Positions 1 through 9,614 of a stretch of DNA of 64,000 nt are shown here, in pieces. The stretch's first letter is position 1. Every line of letters begins with the position of its first letter. The translations under genes and the position numbers were made by a program. The DNA is from Candidatus Heimdallarchaeota archaeon. Lineage in GTDB: Archaea; Asgardarchaeota; Heimdallarchaeia; Heimdallarchaeales; Heimdallarchaeaceae. A model generated the notes under the pieces. The model was not told where the DNA came from, ran no database searches, and was given only the letters and a program-made list of their open reading frames with translations. Location: contig JAEOSZ010000031.1 in assembly GCA_016840095.1 (NCBI GenBank), positions 124,001 to 188,000 of the forward strand, given 5' to 3'.

Positions 1-1530
1 CAAATGAGGGAATTCAGGTACTATAGAATGGGGATAATAAACCAATTTGTAGGACAAAATCTACTTTCATCATTGACTTTAGAGAAAAATATTCTTCTCC
101 CTATGAAAATGCGATATACAGCTAGAGAAAAAGCAAAGAGAGAGACTGATGAGCTCATAAAAATGCTTAATCTAGAAAAAATTAGAATGAACCCTATAAC
201 AAAAGTCTCAGGGGGAGAAGCTGTAAGAGCAAGCATAGGTGTAGCAATTGCTAAAAAACCAAGAATTTTACTGGCTGATGAACCCACAGGACAATTAGAT
301 ACAGCTAACACAAATGACATCATCGAAACATTCCGTGATTTGAATGAAAATTATGGTACTACAATACTAGTTGTTACTCATGACCTTAGATTCAGAAACG
401 CTTTCAAGAAAAGTTACATAATTCGAGATGGACGTCTTGTAGGAGTGAATACTGATCTAGACAGAAGTGAACTAGAGTTTATTGTTCGTCCCCAGGAATC
501 ATCACTTCAATCCATTATTGATAGTTCTCAATTTATACGTGTTCCTGATGAAGTATACATTACTGGAAATTACAAACATATCGCAGAATTTGACATTCAT
601 CCCTCGAAGAAATTTTCAATTATTTACAATCCTGATGAAATTAATGCTACTGAAATTTATGATATAATGAAGCAAACTGATGACGATAAAGTTAATGATC
701 ACATTCATGAAAATAACAATAGAACAAACATTCCTTTCAGTGAAGTCCAACCAATTTTAGAGCAACAATTCGAATATCCTAAAGCTTCTGAGGAGATTAT
801 CGAAGTAAAACATCTCAACAAGTCATTTCCTGCTGGAAGGATAAAGAACGATGTTCTGAAGGATTTATCATTCACTATTAATCAAGGGGATTTTGTAGTT
901 TTTTCAGGAAAATCTGGAGCAGGTAAAACTACTCTAATGAATGTAGTTTCTGGTGTTGAAGACCCAGATGAAGGAAGTATTAAGATTAAGGATTTTGATA
1001 TTGTGAATAACAATCAAAAAGAGATTGATGATTTCCGATTTCATGAAATCGCTATGATTAGTCAGGTTAATAATTTATTCACTCAATATACCGTTGAGGA
1101 AAATATGTTTATTCCTAGGTTGTTCAATGATAGGTCAAATGATCTTACTAGGGATATTTATGATATTGCTAAGAATGTTGAGATAGATCACAGAATTTCT
1201 GCTTATGCTGCAGAGTTATCTGCTGGAGAAAAGCAAAGGGCTGCATTATCTGTTGCCTTAGCTAGAAAAGCTCCAATTATCTTTGCTGATGAACCTAGTG
1301 CAAATCTTGACTCAAGGCTAGCTCGAAATATAGTTACTCTTCTTATGGAAACAGCTGTAAAATTTGGAACAACAGTAATAATGAGTACTCATGATTTATC
1401 TTTAATCCGACCTGGTTTTAGATTAATCCGTCTTGAGAATGGAAGAATAATCGAAGATATGAGAGTTACACCAGATAAACTAAGAGGGATAATAGAAGAC
1501 TACTTGGGAGTTGAAATTGCAGATGACTAA
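1..1530 (+). CDS. Fused dual-ATPase ABC protein (LolD/MacB-like), 5'-truncated by window edge
   Basis: NBD1 signature SGGEAVRAS, Walker B LLADEPTGQLD, H-loop VVTHD; NBD2 Walker A GKSGAGKTT, signature LSAGEKQR, Walker B IFADEPSANLD, H-loop MSTHD. Paralogous to the ORF at 62484. Confidence 0.93.
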   Translation, partial: QMREFRYYRMGIINQFVGQNLLSSLTLEKNILLPMKMRYTAREKAKRETDELIKMLNLEKIRMNPITKVSGGEAVRASIGVAIAKKPRILLADEPTGQLDTANTNDIIETFRDLNENYGTTILVVTHDLRFRNAFKKSYIIRDGRLVGVNTDLDRSELEFIVRPQESSLQSIIDSSQFIRVPDEVYITGNYKHIAEFDIHPSKKFSIIYNPDEINATEIYDIMKQTDDDKVNDHIHENNNRTNIPFSEVQPILEQQFEYPKASEEIIEVKHLNKSFPAGRIKNDVLKDLSFTINQGDFVVFSGKSGAGKTTLMNVVSGVEDPDEGSIKIKDFDIVNNNQKEIDDFRFHEIAMISQVNNLFTQYTVEENMFIPRLFNDRSNDLTRDIYDIAKNVEIDHRISAYAAELSAGEKQRAALSVALARKAPIIFADEPSANLDSRLARNIVTLLMETAVKFGTTVIMSTHDLSLIRPGFRLIRLENGRIIEDMRVTPDKLRGIIEDYLGVEIADD

Positions 1531-1550
1531 AATCTTCTGCACTATTCTTT

Positions 1551-2297
1551 TCATTTAATTTTTATATCTGCAATAGAGTCAACTATGACATCAGCATGCT
1601 GGAAATCTTTTTCTTCAGCTTTTCCTGAAAGAACTCCAATACAAGCTAAAGCTCCGGCATTTCTCCCCATAAGTAAGTCACGATCATCATCTCCAACAAC
1701 AATGGATTTTGTTATATCTACTTCAAGAATTTTGCATCCATATTGGAGCATATCTGGTGCAGGTTTAGCTTGATAAGGAGAGTCAATGTCTAATCCATAT
1801 ATTAAATTGAAATAGTCAAACAATCCTGCACTTGCTAGTTGTTTGGATGCCGGCTCAGTGCTATCATGTGTAGAAACCATCAACTTGACTCCTTTATCCC
1901 GTAGATTGTCCAGAAGAGAGCCAACACCTTCGAAAGCTTCAACATATTCAGTGAAATCTACTAGATGATCTACTTCATCAAAAAGTTCTGCTACTTCCTC
2001 AACAGAAGAATTAATGGAAAATGTGCGGAGATATTCTCGAGTTCTTTTGATTATTTCAACTCGTTCGATGTGAATAGGACCTTTTTGAATTATCTCTTTT
2101 GTTTCAGGATTTAGTCCCATTAGAGAAAGCAAATCATTATAATTCTCTTGTTTAAGCCTATATTTTTCCAACAACAACTCTGCTCTTTTCTTCATAACTG
2201 GCTTATACATATTGAGTGTTAGTAATGTGCCGTCTTTATCAAAACAGATAATTTCTACATCTTCAAACTTCTTATCTCCACAGATTATGGTGACCAT
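1551..2297 (-). CDS. HAD-superfamily hydrolase (phosphoglycolate phosphatase-like)
   Basis: CFDKDGTLL motif I, MVSTHDS motif II region, KPAPDML motif III, VVGDDDRDLLMGRNAGA motif IV. Confidence 0.9.
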   Translation of the reverse strand: MVTIICGDKKFEDVEIICFDKDGTLLTLNMYKPVMKKRAELLLEKYRLKQENYNDLLSLMGLNPETKEIIQKGPIHIERVEIIKRTREYLRTFSINSSVEEVAELFDEVDHLVDFTEYVEAFEGVGSLLDNLRDKGVKLMVSTHDSTEPASKQLASAGLFDYFNLIYGLDIDSPYQAKPAPDMLQYGCKILEVDITKSIVVGDDDRDLLMGRNAGALACIGVLSGKAEEKDFQHADVIVDSIADIKIK

Positions 2298-2358
2298 ATA
2301 AGTGAAGAAAACAATATGTGTTTAATAACTTTACGTAATCATGGTAAATGGAGAGATA

Positions 2359-4038
2359 TTAGGATTCTTCTATTCTTTCTTTAAGCTCTTCAAGCTCTTT
2401 TGTTCTGTCACTTATTTCTTCTTTAAGAGATTTAATAGCAGCATCCAAATTCTCTATCTCTAAATTGATTTTACTTGCTTTCTTGTACTCTTCTTCTTGA
2501 TCAATGCTTGATATTAGAGTTTTCTGTATATCAAGTTCAACATCTAGTTCTTTGTAAAGAATTTCCAACTGCTGATTCTTCAAATCAGATTCTTTTTGAG
2601 ATCTTGTAAGAGCTCGTTTTTCGTTTTCCAAATCTTCAAGAAGTTCAGTTAATTCCAGTTTTGTTTTCTCAAGTTTCTCAAGATCTTTCTTCATACATTC
2701 TTGACAGTAATCAACATCTTTTTCGAGTTTCTCGATTTCTTTTTCAGTCTTCTTTCTTTTTTTCTCATCAGTTTCAGAAGTAAGTAGTTTCTTTAGCTCT
2801 GAAATCTTCTCTGTATCTTCAGCTACTTGTTTTTCAAGTTCAGAAATATCATTTTGAAGTTCTTGGATGTCTTTTTCGATCTTGCTAATTTGCTTATTTG
2901 TTTTTTCAATTCTATCCTTAAGATCATCCATTTCTTTATTCTTTTCCTCAGTTTTATCTTTGAGTTGATCAATTTGTTCTTTTAGATTATCAATTTCCTG
3001 TCTTATTTCTGCTAGTCTATTTGCATCCTTTTGGACATCAACTGTATCCTTGAGATTCTTTTCTTTCTCTAATTTTGCTTCTAGATCTTTGTATAAACCT
3101 TGGATAAATTGCTCCTTCCTATCCTTTTCTTCAATAATTTCTTTATGTCTAAGTTTATCATCTTCGATTTTCAATTTTAGATTCTTGAGCTCATCTTGTT
3201 TTTCAATAAGCTTGAGTTGTGATGTCTCTTTCTGAACTTCCAATTCATCTATTTCCTTAGTTAGTTCAGTTATTTTATCTTCATCCTTCTCATCCTCTCC
3301 CTCTAAAAGAGTCTTTTTCACATCTTTATCTCTGATACGTTTATCGAGTTCTTTGACATTTTCACGTTTGAGTCTGAGTTCTTTTTTAACTAAATCTATC
3401 ATCGTTTCTTCTGAATTAATTTTTTCATCGATTTTATCTTTTTCTTCAGCTCTCAAATCCCTTTCTATTTCGTTCTTCTTGATATCAGTTGTTAATTCCT
3501 CAATTTCTTTCTGAATTTTCTCAACTTCTTTAATCTCATCAGAAGAAGCACCTAATAAAATACTTAGCTCTCTTTGTTTCAGAAGTTTTTCTTCCATCTC
3601 ATCAATGAGTTTCTTTAGTTCCCTTTCGTTAAGTCGAATATCTCTCTCAACCAAATCGATTCTTCCGATATCAATAAGTTTACCAATTTTAGTTATGTAT
3701 TTCCTAATTGAATCAATCTGGAGCTCTCCTTTCTCAAGTGCTTTCTTAAAGAAAAGAGCTAGATTAGTATTTTCACCAATTTTGATTATTAGAACATCAG
3801 TATCTTCTGTGTCAAATAGAATCTGGTTGTATTCTTTGATTTTGTAATTAGATAAATCATACAATTTTTTGAAAGTTGAAAGAATATTAGCTAACCCTTC
3901 CCCAACTTTAGGAATATTAACTGATTCCTCAAATTGCTCAAAAGTTGTTTGATAGACTGTACCATCATTATAAAACATAACAACATGTTCAACTTCTGGA
4001 AGTGCTCGTTTTATCCTTTCTATTGTTTTTAATACCAT
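2359..4038 (-). CDS. Long coiled-coil protein with N-terminal Roadblock/LC7-like globular domain
   Basis: Residues ~1-135 alpha/beta and Roadblock-like (VVMFYNDGTVYQTTF...GLANILSTFKKLYD...DVLIIKIGENTNLALFFKK); remainder almost entirely E/K/L/I heptad-like sequence with an internal CQEC. Confidence 0.7.
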   Translation of the reverse strand: MVLKTIERIKRALPEVEHVVMFYNDGTVYQTTFEQFEESVNIPKVGEGLANILSTFKKLYDLSNYKIKEYNQILFDTEDTDVLIIKIGENTNLALFFKKALEKGELQIDSIRKYITKIGKLIDIGRIDLVERDIRLNERELKKLIDEMEEKLLKQRELSILLGASSDEIKEVEKIQKEIEELTTDIKKNEIERDLRAEEKDKIDEKINSEETMIDLVKKELRLKRENVKELDKRIRDKDVKKTLLEGEDEKDEDKITELTKEIDELEVQKETSQLKLIEKQDELKNLKLKIEDDKLRHKEIIEEKDRKEQFIQGLYKDLEAKLEKEKNLKDTVDVQKDANRLAEIRQEIDNLKEQIDQLKDKTEEKNKEMDDLKDRIEKTNKQISKIEKDIQELQNDISELEKQVAEDTEKISELKKLLTSETDEKKRKKTEKEIEKLEKDVDYCQECMKKDLEKLEKTKLELTELLEDLENEKRALTRSQKESDLKNQQLEILYKELDVELDIQKTLISSIDQEEEYKKASKINLEIENLDAAIKSLKEEISDRTKELEELKERIEES

Positions 4039-4048
4039 TTTTATCCCA

Positions 4049-5575
4049 TTATGAAATTATTAATGATCTGAATTTGTTTATCCATTTATTCAAGTATGAT
4101 TTTATCTTATCATTACCATACTTTGAAAATATAAAAACTATTCCAACTGTCGCAATTAACACGATTAGCAGAATTAAACCTACTAGATATGTTTGCTTTG
4201 AATAGAAGGTGAAAAAGATTGTTACAAGAATTAATTGGAGTATTGAAGTTGCAAAACCTAGTTTCCAAAAAGTCTTGATCTTTATAGGTCGATTGTTTTG
4301 TTCTGCTATATTGAAAACTAGAATATTATCTCCCAGAGGAGTAAGATTATCACCCCAGTTAGCTCCAAAAGCAAGTGCATAATAATAGTAACTATTTCCA
4401 GAAGACATTATTCCTACAATTGGAAGAAGTACCTTCGTTATAGGTATATTATCAATGAGTGCACTTAGAAAAGCTCCAATCCATATTATCAAAATTAACT
4501 GAAAAATCGGATTGTTACTTCCCAAACCTTTCAAAGCATTTCCAATTACATCTATTACCCCTACTATTTCTAATCCGCCAGCAATAACAAATATTCCTAG
4601 AAGATACAACAGAAGCTCAACATCAAATTTCCTCATGATTTCTTTCGGTTTCACACCGAAAAATGTACTGAAAATTGTTAAGAGCATCGCAATTGATAGT
4701 GCAATGACATCTGGAGTAATTATTGGAGAATTTATGCTTACAAGTAATATGATCAAAACAACTAACGAACTCATGGATGCATACAGGAGTTTTCTATTAG
4801 GGACAAAGTTCCATACATTAAATTCCTCAAGATTTGCAACCATTCTTCTTCTAGGTTCTCTCAGTTCCTGTCTATAGAGAAATATGAAAAATCCAATTGT
4901 CACTCCTGCTATTAATAAGGAAAATAATCCTACATTTACAAAGAATTCATTGAAACTTATACCAGATTCTGTCACAATCAGAATATTAGGAATTGACGAA
5001 ATTGAGAAAAATGTACCACCAATATTGACCATAATAGCTTCTGTAATAATATAAGGAGTTGGATCAATATTTAGCATACGAGAGATAGTTATTGTCAATG
5101 GTATAAGTACCATAACTGTTAGTATATTGTTGATCAAAGCAGAAAAAATAACTGATACTATTGCCATAATTGTCATTAGTCTGATAGGTTTTCCTTTAGA
5201 TAGTTTTATTGCTAAAACCCCTAAGAATTGGAATAAGCCTGCTTCATCTGATATTTGCACTATAAACATCATACCAACAATCAAAATTAATGAATGTAGG
5301 TTTACGAATTGATCATCCAATGTACCAAAAAGCAATTCAACAATAACATCAAAACCTTTTTTCTCTATGAAAACCAGAACAAAGTAAGTAATTACTGCAG
5401 CTGTTAAAGATGCAATGGCTCTGTTTAGCTTGTCAGTAAACAATAGTACTACTACTGCTAAGAAACATACCCCAATTATTATCTGACTAGCTAACATCTT
5501 ATAAACCCAAACAGCTGTTGAATAGTTCGTTACTTGATTATATTTCCTTCTCTCAACAATGAAGTTATAAAACAT
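4049..5575 (-). CDS. ArsB/NhaD-type (ion transporter superfamily, P-protein-like) membrane transporter
   Basis: Many hydrophobic segments; two inverted motifs NIGGTFFSISSIPNILI and FGANWGDNLTPLGDNILVFNIAE; SALINNILTVMVLIPL and SALIDNIPITKVLLPIV. Confidence 0.85.
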   Translation of the reverse strand: MFYNFIVERRKYNQVTNYSTAVWVYKMLASQIIIGVCFLAVVVLLFTDKLNRAIASLTAAVITYFVLVFIEKKGFDVIVELLFGTLDDQFVNLHSLILIVGMMFIVQISDEAGLFQFLGVLAIKLSKGKPIRLMTIMAIVSVIFSALINNILTVMVLIPLTITISRMLNIDPTPYIITEAIMVNIGGTFFSISSIPNILIVTESGISFNEFFVNVGLFSLLIAGVTIGFFIFLYRQELREPRRRMVANLEEFNVWNFVPNRKLLYASMSSLVVLIILLVSINSPIITPDVIALSIAMLLTIFSTFFGVKPKEIMRKFDVELLLYLLGIFVIAGGLEIVGVIDVIGNALKGLGSNNPIFQLILIIWIGAFLSALIDNIPITKVLLPIVGIMSSGNSYYYYALAFGANWGDNLTPLGDNILVFNIAEQNNRPIKIKTFWKLGFATSILQLILVTIFFTFYSKQTYLVGLILLIVLIATVGIVFIFSKYGNDKIKSYLNKWINKFRSLIIS

Positions 5576-5651
5576 ATCGAAATAACAGCAAAAATCATTC
5601 TTAATCAGTAAAGTAATTTAATAAAAGAAAAAGATGTTTGGAGGAGAAGAA

Positions 5652-8600
5652 TTACAGAATATTTAGCTGTATTAGTTTTTGACGAAGCAAAAGCATAGCT
5701 TCCTTACTTCTTTCTCTCCAAGTTATACCTTGTTTGATCTCATTTCGAAGATTTCTAGAAAGTTCAATATCTCCTGTAGGAACTCTTGTATAAAGAATAA
5801 GAGTGTCGTGAAGTTCAATTATCTCTCGAATATACCGAACCATTGATTTATGATATCGTTTCAAACGGTTAAGATTGGTAGTTAGATTATTTTCGAGATC
5901 AAGAACTATACATGTAAGCCTATTAAGTCTAAATCGGTATTTACGTAAATCTCTTTTTAATTCAGATAGGAATACAAAATGATTGTCATATCCTTGTAGT
6001 TCAGATTTAAGTTGGAAGTCAATCGAAGGAAAACCTGAAACTTTGGCATATATCCACTCATCAAATGAAGAATAACCATTAGAAATTGAATCATCCCACT
6101 GTTCTTTTGATGAAAAACCGTGTTGTATTGCAAAACGATAATCTTCACCTGAAGTGAAACCTAAATCTGTACCTTTAGAATATTCAGTATAAGATTTGAA
6201 ATTGTGTACCTTAGCAATTTTATGTCTTTTCAGCATTTTACGTAGAATTTTAGAACAGAAATATAATCCAACATAGATGGGAATAAGGTAGAAGAAGAAG
6301 AGTAGATACCAGTTATCCCATCTAGTTGGATGTTTGCCTAAAGCATATTCTCTAATGTTAACAATACCATCTTTGTCAGGGTCATCCATAGCATCTTTCT
6401 TGCGAGGATCAGTACCATGAGAAACTTCCCAACCGTCCGGTAACGAGTCCCTGTCTGTGTCCTCTTTAAGAGGTCTTGTACGGTAGATTTTAACTTCTTG
6501 ATAATCTGATAAATTATCGTCATCACTGTCGACATCATGTGGATCGGTTTTATAGACATATTCAAGCAAATTGGTCAATCTATCATTATCCTCATCATTT
6601 TTTTCTTCATGAACTAGAGGATTAAGTTTATGTTCTATCTCGTAGCCATCTGGAAGAGTGTCATAGTCCGAATCATACCAGTTTGGTTGAGTGCCATAAA
6701 GATATTCATGGTAATTGAGAACATCATCGCAATCAAGGTCATCATAAGCATTTCTAACAGTCAGACTGAGACCATATGTTGCTTCCCAAGAATCTGGCAT
6801 TTTGTCTAGATCTGTATCATTAGAAAACGGATTGGAACCTAGGTAGAACTCTTCTAAGTTGGTTAGAGTATCATTGTCATAGTCATCAGATGAATCATCA
6901 AAGAGAGGATTCAAACCAACTTCAACTTCATATCCGTCAAGCATTAGGTCAAAATCTGAATCTTGATTTAATGCATCAGTTTTATACTGTTTAACTTCCA
7001 TACCATCAACTAAATTGTCAAAATCACTGTCTTCAAAACATGGGTCAGTTTCTAGTTGATATTCCTCAATATTCAGAAGACCATCATTATCTTTGTCACC
7101 TCTTGAATCGTTTATGAATGGATTCAGGTTATTTTCAATTTCATATAAATCATCAAGTTGATCAAAATCTGTGTCTACTAAGTTTGGCGAAGTTCCATAA
7201 ACATATTCTTCAAAGTTGTTCAAGCCATCAAGATCAAAGTCTTCTAAACTATCATTTTCAAACGGATTTAGGTTATTTTGAATCTCCCACCAGTCAAAAA
7301 TCAGGTCATTGTCTGTGTCTTCTAGCACAGGTGATGTACCATGAATCAACAACTCCTCAGCATCAGAAAGATTATCAAAATCACTATCTGGTAAGAGCGG
7401 ATTTGTAGGATATTCGTACACTTCCTTATAATCTGACAATGTATCATAATCTGTATCAAAATATTGAGCATTAGTCTTATAGGTATATTCTTCTAAATTT
7501 GTCAATAAATCTTCATCTGGATCTTCGAAAGAATCGTTGAACAATGGATTAAGAAGATTACAGATCTCCCAATAGTCGTCCATGAGGTCAAAATCAGAAT
7601 CTGAGCAATTAGGGTGTGTTTTATAGACAAATTCTAACTGATTTGGAAGTTTATCACCATCTAAGTCTTCATTTGAATCTTTTACTAACGGATCTAAATT
7701 ATATTCTACTTCCCACCAATCGATCATAGAATCATCATCAGAATCACTCTTTCTAGCATTTGTTTTGTATACAAAGACTTCTTCCCAATCTGATAACAAA
7801 TCTGAATCTGTATCATTGTTATTTGGATCTAAGTTATAGGAGTAGATTTCTGAGTAATCACTTATATTGTCTGAATCTGTATCGTTTGAATTGAAATCAG
7901 TGTGATAAATGAAATATTCCAACCCATCATCTATCTGATCTGCGTCAGAATCAGAAAATGAAATTGATGACCCTAATATTAGTTCATTTGTATCATCTAA
8001 ATAGTCACCATCACTGTCAATGCTTCGGGTTCTTGAAGGACCTCCGTTATATGCGGGTACTCTATGCTTACCATTTGTGGGTAGTCCAAAGATTTCCCAA
8101 CAATACAGATAGTCATTCTCACAGATAGCAAGTAATTCAATTCTACCATTGTTATCAAGGTCTGTCAAGAGAACAGCTGACCTAATAACTGTATGACAAT
8201 AGTAAGTTATTAATTCCAAACCGTTTTCATTTAGGATCTTAAATTGGTTATCTTCGGTAAATACGATTATTTCCAAGGAACCATCACTAGTTAAGTCAAT
8301 CACAACAGGTGTTCCAACAAGTGACTCTCCAACATTGAACGTAAATTTTTGAATACCTAAATTGGAAAACTGACAAACCATTCCTGAATCTGAGCATAAT
8401 AAGATGTCCATGTTTCCATCAAGATTAATATCTGCAATCAATGGATTTTTGTAATTGCCATAATTAAGAGTTTGACTCCAAAGAGATGTACCTAATGAGC
8501 TTATACAGTGAATGCTTGTTTCAGTAGTTACTATAATTTCTAGTGTGTCTTGTATGTTATCGAAATTTGCCACTCCAATCCCTCCAGATGCGTAATTATC

Positions 8601-9335
8601 AACGTTATAGGTCCATTTAATATTTCCTTCACCATCAAAACAAAATAGCAATTTACCATGGGTAACAATTATCTCACCCAAACCATCATTATTGATGTCA
8701 ATCGAACAAGGTTCTCCAGTCTCACCTGAAAGAGAAAATGAATGCTGCCAAAGTAGTTCTCCTGTATTTGAGAAACAGAATAATCCATCCCATTGAGTAC
8801 TTGCTATAATCTCAAAATCACTATCTCCATTAACATCACAGATACATGGTGACGAGAAGATAGAGTTATCATTAGGTCGGGTATATGCCCATGCAAGTGA
8901 ACCATCATGATTCTGGACATAGATCTGTCCTGCTAAGGCATTGATTATTTCTGCATAATTATCGTTATCAATATCAGCAACAGCACAGGATGATTGAGTA
9001 GCAAATGATAGGTCATTTATTTTCCATTTTAACTTTCCTGAATTACTTAAACAATAACCTGTAGTTAGGATTTCTTGTTTTCCATCTCGGTCAAGATCTA
9101 CTATAGTAGGTGTTTGAGTACACCATTCAAACGGATATACCCAATCTATCTGGAAAATTAGTTCACTGATATCAATATTGATGAAATTAGTGTTGTTATC
9201 CTCCAAAGCACTGCCTTTTGCAGAATTATTCAAAAAACTCACATAAATTATAATTACAAAAACAATTCCCGTTATCAACCTTCTCTTAAATCTCTTGACC
9301 ATTTGAGACACCTTTTTTACAAGGTAAGAGTACAA
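5652..9335 (-). CDS. Large surface protein: signal/TM, FG-GAP/VCBS-type propeller, ~24 thrombospondin-3-like calcium repeats, C-terminal TM and cytoplasmic repeat/helical domain
   Basis: VDLDRDGKQEILTTG, ADIDNDNYAEII, CDVNGDSDFEIIAST repeats, then DSDGDYLDDTNEL...DTDSDNISDYSEI...DPDKDGIVNIREY, then hydrophobic WYLLFFFYLIPIYVGLYFCS. Confidence 0.9.
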   Translation of the reverse strand: MYSYLVKKVSQMVKRFKRRLITGIVFVIIIYVSFLNNSAKGSALEDNNTNFINIDISELIFQIDWVYPFEWCTQTPTIVDLDRDGKQEILTTGYCLSNSGKLKWKINDLSFATQSSCAVADIDNDNYAEIINALAGQIYVQNHDGSLAWAYTRPNDNSIFSSPCICDVNGDSDFEIIASTQWDGLFCFSNTGELLWQHSFSLSGETGEPCSIDINNDGLGEIIVTHGKLLFCFDGEGNIKWTYNVDNYASGGIGVANFDNIQDTLEIIVTTETSIHCISSLGTSLWSQTLNYGNYKNPLIADINLDGNMDILLCSDSGMVCQFSNLGIQKFTFNVGESLVGTPVVIDLTSDGSLEIIVFTEDNQFKILNENGLELITYYCHTVIRSAVLLTDLDNNGRIELLAICENDYLYCWEIFGLPTNGKHRVPAYNGGPSRTRSIDSDGDYLDDTNELILGSSISFSDSDADQIDDGLEYFIYHTDFNSNDTDSDNISDYSEIYSYNLDPNNNDTDSDLLSDWEEVFVYKTNARKSDSDDDSMIDWWEVEYNLDPLVKDSNEDLDGDKLPNQLEFVYKTHPNCSDSDFDLMDDYWEICNLLNPLFNDSFEDPDEDLLTNLEEYTYKTNAQYFDTDYDTLSDYKEVYEYPTNPLLPDSDFDNLSDAEELLIHGTSPVLEDTDNDLIFDWWEIQNNLNPFENDSLEDFDLDGLNNFEEYVYGTSPNLVDTDFDQLDDLYEIENNLNPFINDSRGDKDNDGLLNIEEYQLETDPCFEDSDFDNLVDGMEVKQYKTDALNQDSDFDLMLDGYEVEVGLNPLFDDSSDDYDNDTLTNLEEFYLGSNPFSNDTDLDKMPDSWEATYGLSLTVRNAYDDLDCDDVLNYHEYLYGTQPNWYDSDYDTLPDGYEIEHKLNPLVHEEKNDEDNDRLTNLLEYVYKTDPHDVDSDDDNLSDYQEVKIYRTRPLKEDTDRDSLPDGWEVSHGTDPRKKDAMDDPDKDGIVNIREYALGKHPTRWDNWYLLFFFYLIPIYVGLYFCSKILRKMLKRHKIAKVHNFKSYTEYSKGTDLGFTSGEDYRFAIQHGFSSKEQWDDSISNGYSSFDEWIYAKVSGFPSIDFQLKSELQGYDNHFVFLSELKRDLRKYRFRLNRLTCIVLDLENNLTTNLNRLKRYHKSMVRYIREIIELHDTLILYTRVPTGDIELSRNLRNEIKQGITWRERSKEAMLLLRQKLIQLNIL
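6345..8019 (-). repeat. Tandem D-x-D-x-D calcium-binding (TSP3-like) repeat region in the 5652..9335 CDS
   Basis: About 24 copies of a D.D.D.l.d..E motif counted by eye in the translation. Confidence 0.85.
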
Positions 9336-9614
9336 GATATTTCATCACGTTACACAGTTAAATACCAGAAAAATTGTTAAGCAAACCATATTCATTTTCT
9401 TCTACTCTTCTTGTATTCCGATAATAATAGGTAGAGGCCTTAATAACTGTTAATACATTGTTTTTATTATTGGAAAATTTGACGGAGTAAAATATATTAG
9501 TGCATAAGGCACACACATTCGAAAATTAATAATTAGAATAGTATCTATCTTAATAATTAGATTAGTTTATTTAAAGAATCAACATTCAAATCTTTTACTT
9601 TCTTTACACTTCTT

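Noticed and set aside
4512-4877. 121-aa plus-strand ORF
   Set aside because: Antisense to the ArsB/NhaD-type transporter.
6345-8019. Regular repeats that could be mistaken for a CRISPR array or DNA satellite
   Set aside because: Repeats are at the protein level (calcium-type motifs in one open frame), not constant DNA repeats with unique spacers.
9480-9600. AT-rich intergenic region with two 'ttaataattaga' copies, considered as an ncRNA
   Set aside because: Only short AT-rich similarity and no convincing secondary structure by eye.
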